Counted from the first letter of the stretch, positions 42,980 to 52,283 are shown. The stretch is 64,000 nt of DNA from Bordetella genomosp. 10 (GCF_002261225.1 NZ_NEVM01000005.1:1922001-1986000), one strand, 5' to 3'. Made by a program: numbers and translations. Notes: generated by a model not told the origin, from the letters alone.

Positions 42980-43374
42980 GCGCGTCTCCTTGAAAGCAAG
43001 AGTGACCCAAGGCGTTGGTGGTGTATTGGGCGCGCGCATGCTCCCCCGTGGGCCAGGACCAGAAGTCCGGCCTGTCCGTGGAAAGCAGGAAAGGGAGAAT
43101 GTGAGCCGGAAATCCCGGCAGCGTTCCTCCGCCAGACCGGGCTGGAGGAAACGCGAGGCGAAAGCCGCTGCGTCAGCCTACGAAGCCCGGTGCGCGCCGC
43201 TGGCGCTACTACATCCGTCGTCGTCCACAGCGGACTCCTTATTCGATATCGACGGGACGTAGTGTAGGACGGGCGGCGCGTGCAAAACAGGCGGCGCGGG
43301 ATATACCTTGGTATCGTTGCCGGGGCCGCGCGGGGCCGTGGCCGGCGGCGCCGTCCGGCGCCCCGCGCTTGGTA
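42980..43374 (-). promoter_or_regulatory. Long mgtA operon leader with a leader ORF and hairpins
   Basis: A 395-bp gene-poor stretch upstream of the small protein-mgtA unit. Reading along the minus strand it holds a GC-rich hairpin (GGCGCC dyad, 43347-43362) near the MFS stop, a 16-codon leader ORF with a good ribosome site (listed separately), and further strong stem candidates in the transcript: CCTCC/GGAGG arms around 43129-43151, GCCGG-GATTT-CCGGC around 43105-43119, and a GGCC-GGAC/GTCC-T-GGCC hairpin around 43052-43073. No T-run follows them. The layout fits a leader that couples peptide translation to RNA folding. I do not recognise an M-box or ykoK riboswitch core. Confidence 0.5.
43178..43228 (-). 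CDS. Candidate acidic leader peptide upstream of mgtA (16 aa)
   Basis: A GTG codon six bases after AAGGAG opens a 16-residue frame, MDDDGCSSASGAHRAS, ending in TAG. Three Asp codons directly after the start are notable because peptides with acidic or proline runs at the N-terminus destabilise translating ribosomes at low Mg2+; that is the basis of Mg2+ sensing by the MgtL leader of enteric mgtA. The frame lies 199 bp upstream of the next gene in the operon, on the same strand, and is followed by several hairpins. Expression and function are inferred. Confidence 0.5.
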   Translation of the reverse strand: MDDDGCSSASGAHRAS

Positions 43375-44583
43375 TCAGGCCTGGCAGGCCACCGCCCGGC
43401 GGCGGCGCGACACCTGCGCCAGCACCAGCAACAGACCGGCGATGGCGATGGCCGCGCCCGCCAGCGGCAAGGCCGCATAGCCCAGGCCCGCCGAAATCGT
43501 GGCGCCGCCGACCGCCGCGCCCAGGGCGTTGCCCAGGTTGAAGGCGCCGACGTTGACCGAGGAGGCCAGGCCGGGCGCCCGCTCGGCCGCCCGCATCACG
43601 CCCATCTGCAGCGGCGGCACCACGGCGAAAGTCGCCATGCCCCACAGCAGCAGGGACACGGCGGCGCCCGCGTGATACCGGCCCAGCAGCGGGAACGCCA
43701 GCATCACCACGATCAACAGCGTGAGGAAGCCGATCAGGCTGCCCGCCAGCGAGCGGTCCGCCAGCTTGCCGCCCGCCGCGTTGCCGATGGAGAAGCCGAT
43801 GCCGATCAGCACCAGCATGGCCGTGACGAATTCCGGGCTGGCGCCGGTCAGCGACTTCAGCGTGGGCGCGATATAGGTATAGAGCGTGAACATGGCGCCG
43901 GAACCCAGCACCGTCGTCAGCAGCGCCACCAGCACCGCCGGCTGCGTCAACACCGCCATCTCGGCGCGCACGTCCGGCCGCCGGCCGCCCTCGCCGCGCG
44001 GCAGGGCCAGCCACAGCGCGCTCATCGCCAGCACGCCCAGCACGGCGGTCGCGGCGAAGGACATGCGCCAGCCTATGGTCTGGCCCAGCCAGGTGGCCGC
44101 CGGCACGCCGCCGATATTGGCGATGGTCAGTCCCATGAACATGGTGGCGACGGCGCTGGCCTGCTTGTGGCGCGGCACCACGCTGGCGGCCACCAGCGAG
44201 CCCAGGCCGAAGAAGGCGCCGTGGTTCAGGCTGGTCACCAGGCGCGCCAGCAGCAGGGTGTAATAGCCGGGCGCCATCGCCGACAGCAGGTTGCCCAGCG
44301 TGAAGATGCTCATCAGGACGATCAGCGCGGTGCGGCGCGACCAGCGCGACAGCGCCAGCGTCATCAGGGGCGCGCCCAGCATCACGCCGATGGCGTAGGC
44401 GCTGACCAGCATGCCGGCGCTGGGGATGGACACGTGCACGCCCTCGGCGATGACGGGCAGCAGGCCCATGGGCGAGAACTCGGTGGTGCCGATGCCGAAG
44501 GCGCCGACGGTCAGGGCGAAGAGGGCAAAACCGGGAGAGGCATCCGTCCGGGGACGGGTAGTCGAAGTAGGAAGGTCGGACAT
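43375..44583 (-). CDS. DHA1-family MFS transporter (AraJ/YdhP-like)
   Basis: 402 residues from MSDLPTSTTRP; a 38-residue upstream extension is open but reads as non-coding. Twelve hydrophobic segments; GFALFALTVGAFGIGTTEFSPMGLLPVIAEGVHVSIPSAGMLVSAYAIGVMLGAPLM is the characteristic N-terminal helix pair of the AraJ-type DHA1 carriers, and MTLALSRWSRRTALIVLM carries the loop motif. Likely a proton-driven exporter of sugars, drugs or metabolites in the inner membrane. A LysR gene lies upstream on the same strand. Substrate unknown. Confidence 0.9.
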   Translation of the reverse strand: MSDLPTSTTRPRTDASPGFALFALTVGAFGIGTTEFSPMGLLPVIAEGVHVSIPSAGMLVSAYAIGVMLGAPLMTLALSRWSRRTALIVLMSIFTLGNLLSAMAPGYYTLLLARLVTSLNHGAFFGLGSLVAASVVPRHKQASAVATMFMGLTIANIGGVPAATWLGQTIGWRMSFAATAVLGVLAMSALWLALPRGEGGRRPDVRAEMAVLTQPAVLVALLTTVLGSGAMFTLYTYIAPTLKSLTGASPEFVTAMLVLIGIGFSIGNAAGGKLADRSLAGSLIGFLTLLIVVMLAFPLLGRYHAGAAVSLLLWGMATFAVVPPLQMGVMRAAERAPGLASSVNVGAFNLGNALGAAVGGATISAGLGYAALPLAGAAIAIAGLLLVLAQVSRRRRAVACQA

Positions 44584-44712
44584 GGGGGAGCTCGCGGCAG
44601 CCAATGCTGCATAGCAAAATAAAGCTGAAGTTTGCCGCATCCGGTCCCGCTCAAACACCACCGCCGGGGCGAAAGACTCTTGCCGCCAAGTCAACAATGC
44701 CGCCCTGCCGCT

Positions 44713-45726
44713 TTACCTGAACGAGACGTTTCCCTGTCCCTGGCCGTCGGCCGCGCCCACCGGCGCCCCGCCGTGGATCTCGCGGCAGACCTGGCGCAGG
44801 GACTCGGCGAACAGGGCGTCGACCGAGCGGGCGCCGCGCGCGCGGGTGAAAAGCGCGATGGGCGGCAGGGTCCAGTCGAAGGAATACGGCACGATGGCCA
44901 CCCCGGCGATGCGCACCAGTTCGTCGGCCACGTCCGACGGCACGATGGAAATCGCCGTCTCGCTGGCGGCGATCATCTCGCCGATCAGCCTGGCCGAACC
45001 GCTTTCCACGATGGGCGTGGGCGGCGCCAGCCCGGCGCCCAGGAACATGTCGGCCACCTGCTCGCGCATCGGCGTGTGCGGCGCGCCCAGGATCCAGTCC
45101 AGCCCGGCCAGCACCGGCCAGTCCAGGCGGGTGCGCCCCAGCCGGGCGGCCAGGCGGCGGCTGGCGATCAGGCGCGGCTGCTGCTGGTAAAGGCGCTCGA
45201 ACGCCACGCCCTCCAGGTCCAGCGTGGCCGAGGCGCGGCCGATCACGATGTCGACGTCGTGCTCGCGCAGCCGCGCCAGCAACTGGACGCTGGCCGCCTC
45301 GTGCACCGTCACGGTCAGCCGGCGCGCGCCGTCGGGCAAGGTGCGCTGGATGGCGGCGGAGAGGATGCGGCCGGAGATGAAGGGAATGACCCCGATGTGC
45401 AGATGCGCCGCATGGCCGGCGACTACGGTCTCCATGTCCCGCACGAGGTGTTCCAGGTCGTGGATCATGGCGCCGGCCCGGGCCAGCACCACCTCGCCCA
45501 GGGCGGTCGGCGCCATGCCGCGCACGGAGCGGTCGAACAGCGGCGCCCCGAACATGCCTTCCAGCTCGGCCAGGGCGTTGGTGATGGCCGGCTGGCTGCT
45601 GGCCATGCGCTCGGCCACCCGCGTCAGCGAACCGTAGCGCCGGATATTCAGCAGCAGGGTGAGATGGCGCATCTTCAGGCGCGCGCCCAGGCGGCGCAGC
45701 ACCTCATCGGGTTCGAATCCGCCCAT
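44713..45726 (-). CDS. LysR-type transcriptional regulator
   Basis: 337 residues, slightly long because of a 15-residue lead. Helix-turn-helix: RHLTLLLNIRRYGSLTRVAERMASSQPAITNALAELEGMFGAPLFDRS, like the GbpR/PcaQ subgroup. The effector domain begins near residue 105 (HLHIGVIPFISGRIL). It is divergent from the malic enzyme gene across a 130-bp A/T-richer gap and upstream of the MFS gene on the same strand; either could be its target. Effector unknown. Confidence 0.92.
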   Translation of the reverse strand: MGGFEPDEVLRRLGARLKMRHLTLLLNIRRYGSLTRVAERMASSQPAITNALAELEGMFGAPLFDRSVRGMAPTALGEVVLARAGAMIHDLEHLVRDMETVVAGHAAHLHIGVIPFISGRILSAAIQRTLPDGARRLTVTVHEAASVQLLARLREHDVDIVIGRASATLDLEGVAFERLYQQQPRLIASRRLAARLGRTRLDWPVLAGLDWILGAPHTPMREQVADMFLGAGLAPPTPIVESGSARLIGEMIAASETAISIVPSDVADELVRIAGVAIVPYSFDWTLPPIALFTRARGARSVDALFAESLRQVCREIHGGAPVGAADGQGQGNVSFR

Positions 45727-45856
45727 GGCCCGGCGTGACCTCGCTCATTTCATAAGGAAAATATTATCGAATCATAGCAATTCAGAATTCCAGGGTTATG
45801 TCTGGCGGCCTAGAATGCCTTCCATGCCGATTCAGGCCCAGGGAGAGGAAAGAACC

Positions 45857-48154
45857 ATGACCACCGACAACGACCGCAAAGCCGCCCTCGACTATCACGA
45901 GCTTCCCGTTCCGGGGAAAATTGCCGTCACCGCCAGCAAGCCCCTGGTGACCCAGCGCGACCTGGCGCTGGCGTACACGCCCGGCGTGGCGGCGGCCTGT
46001 GAGGAAATCGTCGCGGATCCGGTCAACGCCGTGCGCTACACCAGCCGCGGCAACCTGGTGGGCGTCATCACCAACGGCACGGCCGTGCTGGGCCTGGGCA
46101 ATATCGGCGCGCTGGCCTCCAAGCCGGTGATGGAAGGCAAGGCGGTGCTGTTCAAGAAGTTCGCCGGCATCGACGTCTTCGACATCGAGATCAACGAAAC
46201 CGATCCCGACAAGCTGGTGACCATCATCGCCGGCCTGGAAGCCACCTTCGGCGGCATCAACCTGGAAGACATCAAGGCGCCGGAGTGCTTCACCGTCGAG
46301 CGCAAGCTGCGCGAGCGCATGAAGATCCCCGTCTTCCATGACGACCAGCATGGCACCGCCATCACTGTCAGCGCGGCCTTCATCAACGGCCTGAAGGTGG
46401 TGGGCAAGGACATCGACAAGGTCAAGGTGGTCACCTCCGGCGCCGGCGCGGCCGCGCTGGCCTGCCTGGAGCTGATGATCGACCTGGGCCTGCCGCTGGA
46501 GAACATCTGGGTCACCGACATCGAGGGCGTGGTCTACGAGGGCCGCACCGCGCTGATGGATCCGGACAAGCAGCGCTTCGCGCGCAAGACCGACCTGCGC
46601 AAGCTGGCCGAAGTCATCGAAGGGGCCGACGTGTTCCTGGGCCTGTCGGCCGGCGGCGTGCTCAAGGCGGAGATGGTCGCCAAGATGGCCCCCCGCCCGC
46701 TGATCCTGGCCCTGGCGAATCCGACGCCGGAAGTGCTGCCCGAGGTGGTCAAGAGCGTGCGCGACGACGCCGTGATGGCGACCGGCCGTTCGGACTATCC
46801 GAACCAGGTCAACAACGTGCTGTGCTTCCCCTATATCTTCCGCGGCGCGCTGGACGTGGGCGCCACCACCATCACGCGCGGCATGGAAAAGGCGGCGGTG
46901 CATGCCATCGCCGGCCTGGCCGAGGAAGAGCAGAACGAAATCGTCGCGGCCGCCTACGGCACCTATGACATTTCCTTCGGCGCCGACTATTTCATTCCCA
47001 AGCCCTTCGATCCGCGGCTGATCGTGCGCATCGCGCCGGCCGTGGCCAAGGCCGCCATGGAAGAAGGCGTGGCTACCCGTCCGCTGACGGACATGGAAGC
47101 CTACGTCGGCCAGTTGCAGCAGTTCGTGCACCACTCCGGCGCCTTCATGAAGCCGCTGTTCTCGGCCGCCAAGCAGTTCGTGCGCGACGGCGGCAAGGCC
47201 CGCATCGTCTTCACCGAGGGCGAGGACGAGCGCGTGCTGCGCGCGGTGCAGGTCATCGTCGACGAGAAACTGGCCCGCCCCATCCTGGTCGGCCGCCCCG
47301 CCGTGCTGCTGTCACGCATCGAGAAATTCGGCCTGCGCCTGCGCCTGGGCCAGGACGTCGAGGTCACCAACCCCGAGTTCGACGAGCGCTTCCATCAATA
47401 TTGGACGACGTACTGGGACCTGATGAACCGGCGCGGCGTCACCAAGGAAATGGCGCGCGTGGAAATGCGCCGCCGCCTGACCCTGATCGGTTCGATGATG
47501 GTGCGCCTGGGCGACGCCGACGGCATGATCTGCGGCACCGTGTTCGGCTACCACGACCACCTGCGCTTCATCGACGAGGTCATCGGCAAGAAGCCGGGCG
47601 CCAGGACCTATGCGGCGATGAACATCCTGCTGCTGGACGAGCGCACGGTGGCGCTGCTCGACACCCACGTCAACGAGAACCCGAGCGCCGAGCAGATCGC
47701 CGAATACACCATCGCGGCGGCCGAGGAAATGCGGCGCATGAACCTGGAGCCCAAGGTGGCGCTGTTGTCGCGTTCGAGCTACGGTTCGGGCAGTTCGGCC
47801 TCGGGCGAGAAGATGCGCGAGGCGCTGCGCCTGATCCGCGAACAGGCGCCCGACCTGGAAGTCGACGGCGAAATGCATGGCGACTGCGCGCTGGACGAGG
47901 CCCTGCGCCTGAAGGTGCTGCCGGATTCCCCGCTCAAGGGCGCGGCCAACCTGCTGGTCTGCCCCAACGTGGATGCCGGCAACATCGCGTACAACCTGCT
48001 GAAGACCGCCGCGGGCAGCAACGTCGCCGTGGGTCCCTTCCTGCTGGGCGTGAATGCGCCGGTGCATATCCTGACGTCGAGTTCGACGGTGCGGCGCATC
48101 GTCAACATGGCGGCGCTGACGGTGCTCAAGGCGAATCGCGAACCGGCGGTGTAA
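45857..48154 (+). CDS. maeB: NADP-dependent malic enzyme with phosphotransacetylase-like C-terminal domain
   Basis: 765 residues from the ATG after GGGAGAGGAA; the longer upstream frame covers the divergent promoter. The malic enzyme domain (1-430) shows [24 protein letters not shown], the metal-binding [12 protein letters not shown] and the Rossmann loop [16 protein letters not shown]. The C-terminal half (about 435-765) is PTA-like ([17 protein letters not shown] ... [17 protein letters not shown]), the regulatory module that lets acetyl-CoA inhibit MaeB-type enzymes. It decarboxylates malate to pyruvate, yielding NADPH. A weak promoter can be drawn upstream (TTCCAG-17-TAGAAT). Single gene. 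Confidence 0.95.
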   Translation: MTTDNDRKAALDYHELPVPGKIAVTASKPLVTQRDLALAYTPGVAAACEEIVADPVNAVRYTSRGNLVGVITNGTAVLGLGNIGALASKPVMEGKAVLFKKFAGIDVFDIEINETDPDKLVTIIAGLEATFGGINLEDIKAPECFTVERKLRERMKIPVFHDDQHGTAITVSAAFINGLKVVGKDIDKVKVVTSGAGAAALACLELMIDLGLPLENIWVTDIEGVVYEGRTALMDPDKQRFARKTDLRKLAEVIEGADVFLGLSAGGVLKAEMVAKMAPRPLILALANPTPEVLPEVVKSVRDDAVMATGRSDYPNQVNNVLCFPYIFRGALDVGATTITRGMEKAAVHAIAGLAEEEQNEIVAAAYGTYDISFGADYFIPKPFDPRLIVRIAPAVAKAAMEEGVATRPLTDMEAYVGQLQQFVHHSGAFMKPLFSAAKQFVRDGGKARIVFTEGEDERVLRAVQVIVDEKLARPILVGRPAVLLSRIEKFGLRLRLGQDVEVTNPEFDERFHQYWTTYWDLMNRRGVTKEMARVEMRRRLTLIGSMMVRLGDADGMICGTVFGYHDHLRFIDEVIGKKPGARTYAAMNILLLDERTVALLDTHVNENPSAEQIAEYTIAAAEEMRRMNLEPKVALLSRSSYGSGSSASGEKMREALRLIREQAPDLEVDGEMHGDCALDEALRLKVLPDSPLKGAANLLVCPNVDAGNIAYNLLKTAAGSNVAVGPFLLGVNAPVHILTSSSTVRRIVNMAALTVLKANREPAV

Positions 48155-48168
48155 GAGACGGTTCCGGG

Positions 48169-48192
48169 GCATCCGCGCCACGGCGCGGATGC
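48169..48192. terminator. Hairpin downstream of maeB
   Basis: An 11-bp perfect stem, GCATCCGCGCC paired with GGCGCGGATGC across two bases, starts 15 bp after the maeB stop. Only a short A/T-rich tail follows, not a T-run, so intrinsic termination is possible but weak; it may protect the 3' end of the message. Confidence 0.45.
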
Positions 48193-48349
48193 TTGAAATC
48201 GTGCCCGACCCGCCGGGGTTGGGCGGCCAAGACTCAAGACAATATGTAATCTATATCAAAGACATGTAATCAGAAGCCAGTCAAACGCCAGGATATTCTC
48301 CCGGGAAGCACTGGGATTGCTTATGATCCCGCCCGTCCCGAGTGAAACA

Positions 48350-48432
48350 AAAAATGCCCCCACGCCGCGCGGCTGCGCCGCTTGCTGCCCCCCGAGGGGG
48401 CTTTTTTTGCCTTGGGGCGGCCCAGCGGAAAA
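48350..48432. repeat. Repeat element with terminator hairpin, copy upstream of the lipid operon
   Basis: About 80 bp of GC-rich sequence running AAAATGCCCCCACGCCGCGC onward to GGGGCGGCCCAGCGG. Its central part is shared, in reverse complement, with the stretch inside the XRE-cupin gene (31 identical bases) and, degenerately, with the Bug N-terminal region at 28.4 kb. Such elements are intergenic multi-copy sequences; three related copies in this window support that. Confidence 0.75.
48387..48408 (+). terminator. Rho-independent terminator just upstream of the lipid operon
   Basis: GCCCCC and GGGGGC pair around a CGA loop and are followed by seven T residues: a textbook intrinsic terminator on the + strand. 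It would stop transcripts from maeB. It ends only 31 bp before the start codon of the sterol-desaturase-like gene, leaving little room for that operon's own promoter and leader unless it acts as an attenuator. Confidence 0.8.
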
Positions 48433-48439
48433 AACATTC

Positions 48440-49216
48440 ATGGCATCAGCGTTCCTAGCGTTGTCCGCCTGGCAGGTCATGCTGGCGGGGCTGCTGTTCT
48501 TCGGCGGCATCTACCTGGTATTCGGCGCGGCCACCTGGCTGCTGACGCATCGCATCCTGCCCGCGCTGGGCGTGGGCCGCGTCCTCGATCCGCGCCCGCT
48601 GGCGCCGGGCCAGTTGCGACGGGAGATGGCCCAGTCCGGCGTCTCCGTCCTGCTGTTCGGCACCGGCATGATCTTTCCCTGGGGGCTGCTCCAGCTAGGC
48701 TGGGCGCACCTGGCCATGAACGCCGGCGGCGCCCGCATCGCGCTGGAAATCCTCTTCCTGCTGGCCTGGAACGACGTCCATTTCTGGATCAACCATCGCC
48801 TGCTGCACACCCGCCCGCTGCGCCGCTTCCACCTGCCGCACCACCGCTCCATCGTCACCACGCCGTTCTCGACCTACAGCTTCCACCCCATCGAAGCGCT
48901 GATGCTGGGCAACGTCATCCTGCTGCCCATGGTGCTGCACGACTTCAGCTTCTGGTCGCTGCTGTCGGTGCCCTTGTTCAGCCTGTTCTTCAACTGCATC
49001 GGCCACGCCAACTACGATTTCTTCCCGCGCGTGTCCTATGCGCACTGGTTCGCCGCCAGCCGCCGGCATCATCTGCACCACGCCTGCTATCACGGCAACT
49101 ACGGTTTCCAGTTCACCTTCATGGACCGGCTGTTCCGGACCCGCCTGGACGCGGACGCCGCCGCTCGGCAATTGCATGCCCATGAACAGCGGGCAGGTCT
49201 CGATGCGCGCGCCTAG
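48440..49216 (+). CDS. Sterol desaturase / fatty acid hydroxylase family membrane protein
   Basis: 258 residues from MASAFLALSAW; the longer frame runs through the terminator element. Four or five membrane segments carry the His clusters of the diiron family: HFWINHRLLH (114-123), HLPHH (131-135) and RRHHLHH (209-214), followed by NYGFQFTFMDRLFRTR. These enzymes hydroxylate or desaturate sterols, ceramides, carotenoids or acyl chains with O2 in the membrane. It is the first of four tightly linked genes; its end overlaps the next by 14 bp. The ribosome site is weak. Substrate unknown, probably a lipid built by the downstream condensing enzyme. Confidence 0.9.
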   Translation: MASAFLALSAWQVMLAGLLFFGGIYLVFGAATWLLTHRILPALGVGRVLDPRPLAPGQLRREMAQSGVSVLLFGTGMIFPWGLLQLGWAHLAMNAGGARIALEILFLLAWNDVHFWINHRLLHTRPLRRFHLPHHRSIVTTPFSTYSFHPIEALMLGNVILLPMVLHDFSFWSLLSVPLFSLFFNCIGHANYDFFPRVSYAHWFAASRRHHLHHACYHGNYGFQFTFMDRLFRTRLDADAAARQLHAHEQRAGLDARA

Positions 49217-50198
49217 CCGGGCCGCCCCGTCCGGCCGCGACGGCGTCGGCGTCGGCGTCGGCGGCCGGACCATCGCGGAACGCGCGCCCCGCGGCTGGCG
49301 GACGCGGCTGCCGGTCCTGCGCCACCGCCGCGACCTCCAGAGCCTCGCCTATCTGGCCGCCCTGCCGGCGCTGGCGGCCTGGCAATGGCTCTATGGATTC
49401 CAGTGGCTGCTCTATGCGCTGATGCTGTTCCTGACGCTGGGCATCGGCGTGATCCACCACAACCATACGCACCTGCGCATGTGGCGCGGACGCTGGGCCA
49501 ATCGCGCCACGGACATCTGGATCACCCTGCTGCAAGGCCATCCCACCTTCGTGTTCTATCCCGCCCACGTGGCGAATCACCATCGGCACCGGCATGGCGC
49601 CCGCGACGCCGCCCGCACCTACCGATTCGGCGGCGACACCAACCATCTGTGGGGCTATCTCATCCATCCCGTGCAGGCGGTCTGGGTCCTGTATCCGCTT
49701 TTCATCGCCTGGCTGGGCCGGCTGCGCCGCCACCATCCCGGGGCCTGGCGCTACTGCATGGTGCAATACGGCGCCTGGCTGGGCCTGTGGGGCGGGCTGC
49801 TGGCGCTGCATCCCGCCAAGGCGCTGGCCTACGTCATCGTGCCGCAACTGCATGGTCTTCACTGGCTGCTGGCCACCAACTATTTGCAGCACGCGCACGC
49901 CGACGGCGGGCCGCAACGCGGCCGCGCGCTGAGCTACGCGCGGAATTTCGAGGGCCTGCTCAACCCCCTGCTTTTCAACATCGGCCTGCATACGGCGCAT
50001 CACGAGCACTCGCGCGCGCACTGGTCCGAACTGGCCCGCCTGCATCGCGAACACTACCGGGCGCGCGTGCCGGCCGGCCTTAACGAAGGCGGCCTGGTGC
50101 CGTACATGTTCCGCGTCTTCGTCCTGGGCGCTTTCAGCGCGCGTTTCCGCACCCGGTCCCTGAATCCGCCCCGGCACAACCCCGGGCCGGCCCGCTAG
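49203..50198 (+). CDS. Fatty acid desaturase family membrane protein
   Basis: 331 residues from the ATG inside the end of the preceding gene; two ATGs slightly upstream are alternatives. Three His boxes of the membrane desaturase family: HHNHTH (85-90), HVANHHRHRH (122-131) and HTAHHEH (263-268 region), plus an extra HAH at 230-232. Several long hydrophobic stretches separate them (LAALPALAAWQWLYGFQWLLYALMLFLTLGIGV). It should use a diiron centre and O2 to introduce a double bond, triple bond or hydroxyl in an acyl chain. The N-terminal Gly/Val/Arg-rich stretch is probably disordered. Translationally coupled to its neighbours. Confidence 0.88.
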   Translation: MRAPSRAAPSGRDGVGVGVGGRTIAERAPRGWRTRLPVLRHRRDLQSLAYLAALPALAAWQWLYGFQWLLYALMLFLTLGIGVIHHNHTHLRMWRGRWANRATDIWITLLQGHPTFVFYPAHVANHHRHRHGARDAARTYRFGGDTNHLWGYLIHPVQAVWVLYPLFIAWLGRLRRHHPGAWRYCMVQYGAWLGLWGGLLALHPAKALAYVIVPQLHGLHWLLATNYLQHAHADGGPQRGRALSYARNFEGLLNPLLFNIGLHTAHHEHSRAHWSELARLHREHYRARVPAGLNEGGLVPYMFRVFVLGAFSARFRTRSLNPPRHNPGPAR

Positions 50199-50234
50199 GC
50201 CGGCGAGCCCCGCATTTCCACCCGGAGGATACCC

Positions 50235-52283
50235 ATGCCCACCCCGTTTCATCGTGTCTACCTGGAAAGCGCCGGCTATTTCATGCCGGGCAGCCCCGTG
50301 TCCAACGAAGAAATGGACCGCTACATCGCGCCGCTGAACCGCATCTCCGGCCGCATCAAGCACCGTATCCTGGCCGAGAACGGCATCAAGCAGCGCTACT
50401 ACGCGATCGACGCCGACGGCGCCACCACGCTGACCAACGCGCAGCTCGCCGTCGGCGCCATCCGCGACTGCCTGCGGCGCAACGAAATACCGCTGGACGA
50501 CGTATCGCTGCTGGCCAGCGGCTCCTCGGGCGGCGATGCCCTGATGCCGGGCTTCGCCAACATGATCCAGGGCGAGCTGGCGGCCCCGCCCATGGAGACC
50601 CTGTCCGTGCACGGCATCTGCGCCGCGGGCGTGGCGGCGATCCAGGCGGCGGCGCAGGCGGTCGAACTGGGCGGCCACGCCACCGCCCTGGCCGTGGCCA
50701 GCGAAATGCCGTCGCGCCTGTTCAAGCGCTCCCGTTTCGCGGCGCGCGGCTACGACGCGGACTTCGACGCGCATTTCCTGCGCTGGATGCTGTCGGACGG
50801 CGCTGGCGCCGTGGTGCTGGGGCGAGGCCTGCGCGCGCTACCCGGCATCTCGCGCGGCGTGCGCCTGCGGCTGAAATGGGTGCACCAGCGCGCGTTCTCC
50901 GGCGACTATCCGGTCTGCATGCAACTGGGCCTGTCCGCCGACCGCGCGCGCGGGCACCTGGACTATCCCTCCTGGACCGACGCCGAGACGGACGGCGCGC
51001 TGTCGCTGCGCCAGGACATCCGGCTGCTGCCGCACCTGTTCGACATCGGCATCCACGAATACGCGGGGCTGGTGCGCGACGGCTGGGTCGATCCGCGGCA
51101 CATCCATCATTTCCTGTGCCACTACTCGTCCGAGAAATTCATTCCGGTCGTGGAAGACCTGCTGGAGAAGGCCGGCCTGGCGATCGCGCGCGAGCGGTGG
51201 TTCAGCAACCTGGCCTGGCGCGGCAACACCGGCGCGGCCTCCATCCTCATCATGCTCGCCGAATTCCTGGAGACCCGCGAGATCCGGCCGGGCGAGCAGA
51301 TACTGTGCTACATCCCCGAATCCGGGCGCTTCACGACGGCGTATATGTTGTGGGAAGCCGAAGCGGCGGACGGATCGGCGCGCGTTTCCGTGGGCGCCCC
51401 GGCCGCCGCGCCGGACGACGCCGGCGGCGGGCGCGCCGCCATGCCGGACGCCGGAAGCGGGACCGACGGCGGGGCCAAGTCTCAAGCAAGCACAGGAACA
51501 GCGCCCGGAAACGACGCCAACTCGGCCGCCGCCGAACATATCGCCCCGCCGCACGATCCCGACAGCGCGCCCGAAGCGCTGGGTCCGCTGCTGACCGAGC
51601 TGGCGTCGATCTGGCACGATTACCGCTCGCGCGTCTGGCGCACGCCGGTCGTCCGCCACCTGCGCAACCGCCGCTTCCGGACCGCCGACTACGTGAACTG
51701 GATGGCGAACTGGATTCCCCAGGTGCGCGAGGGCAGCAAGTGGATGCGCGAAGGCGCCGCCTCCCTCGGGCCCGCCTGGCAGCCGCTGGCCGCCCTCATC
51801 GACACGCACGCCGGCGAGGAACAGAACGACTTCAAGATCCTGTTCGGGGACTACCGCAAGGCCGGCGGCGCCATCGAGGACATCGACGCCCTGCGCCGCA
51901 ATCCCGGCGGCGAGGCGCTCAACGCCTACCTGCACGGCCTGGCCGCCACGCGCGACCCCATCGGCCTGCTGGGCGCCATCTACATCATCGAGGGCACGGG
52001 CCAGCGCATCATCCCGGCCCTGCTGCCCCTGCTCAAGGCCAGCCTGTCCCTGCCGCCCGACGCCTTCCGCTTCCTCGAATACCACGGGCAGAATGACGAA
52101 CACCATCTCGCGCGCTGGCTCGCGGCGGTGGAGCTGGCGCTGGATTGCGACGAGGACGGCAAGGCCGGACGGCGCATCGCGGACACCGCGCGCCGCACGG
52201 CGGCGTTGTACCTGATGCAATTCCAGTACGTGATGGAGGATCACCCCGCCATGGAACATCGCCCGGAGGACGACGCGGCATGA
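50235..52283 (+). CDS. Fusion of a ketoacyl synthase III-like domain and a heme-oxygenase-like diiron oxidase domain
   Basis: 682 residues with a CCCGGAGGAT site upstream. Residues 1-375 follow the KAS III thiolase fold and keep the Cys-His-Asn triad: Cys129 in VHGICAAG, His296 in FLCHYSSEKF, Asn331 in WRGNTGAAS. Residues 380-445 are an Ala/Gly/Asp-rich linker. Residues 446-670 look like an iron-containing heme-oxygenase-fold (HDO/UndA-like) oxidase, with candidate ligands His525, Glu528/Glu529 and Asp532 in THAGEEQND, Glu586 in IIEGTG, and Asp621/His624 in NDEHH. The two parts suggest condensation of an acyl chain followed by O2-dependent cleavage, decarboxylation or oxidation of the bound product. 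The fusion, in an operon with two His-box membrane oxygenases, is unusual. The product is unknown. Confidence 0.85.
   Translation: MPTPFHRVYLESAGYFMPGSPVSNEEMDRYIAPLNRISGRIKHRILAENGIKQRYYAIDADGATTLTNAQLAVGAIRDCLRRNEIPLDDVSLLASGSSGGDALMPGFANMIQGELAAPPMETLSVHGICAAGVAAIQAAAQAVELGGHATALAVASEMPSRLFKRSRFAARGYDADFDAHFLRWMLSDGAGAVVLGRGLRALPGISRGVRLRLKWVHQRAFSGDYPVCMQLGLSADRARGHLDYPSWTDAETDGALSLRQDIRLLPHLFDIGIHEYAGLVRDGWVDPRHIHHFLCHYSSEKFIPVVEDLLEKAGLAIARERWFSNLAWRGNTGAASILIMLAEFLETREIRPGEQILCYIPESGRFTTAYMLWEAEAADGSARVSVGAPAAAPDDAGGGRAAMPDAGSGTDGGAKSQASTGTAPGNDANSAAAEHIAPPHDPDSAPEALGPLLTELASIWHDYRSRVWRTPVVRHLRNRRFRTADYVNWMANWIPQVREGSKWMREGAASLGPAWQPLAALIDTHAGEEQNDFKILFGDYRKAGGAIEDIDALRRNPGGEALNAYLHGLAATRDPIGLLGAIYIIEGTGQRIIPALLPLLKASLSLPPDAFRFLEYHGQNDEHHLARWLAAVELALDCDEDGKAGRRIADTARRTAALYLMQFQYVMEDHPAMEHRPEDDAA

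Noticed and set aside
42980..43374. M-box (ykoK) or cobalamin riboswitch upstream of mgtA
   Set aside because: Several hairpins exist but I could not recognise the conserved core of either class; the short acidic ORF is the better-supported feature.
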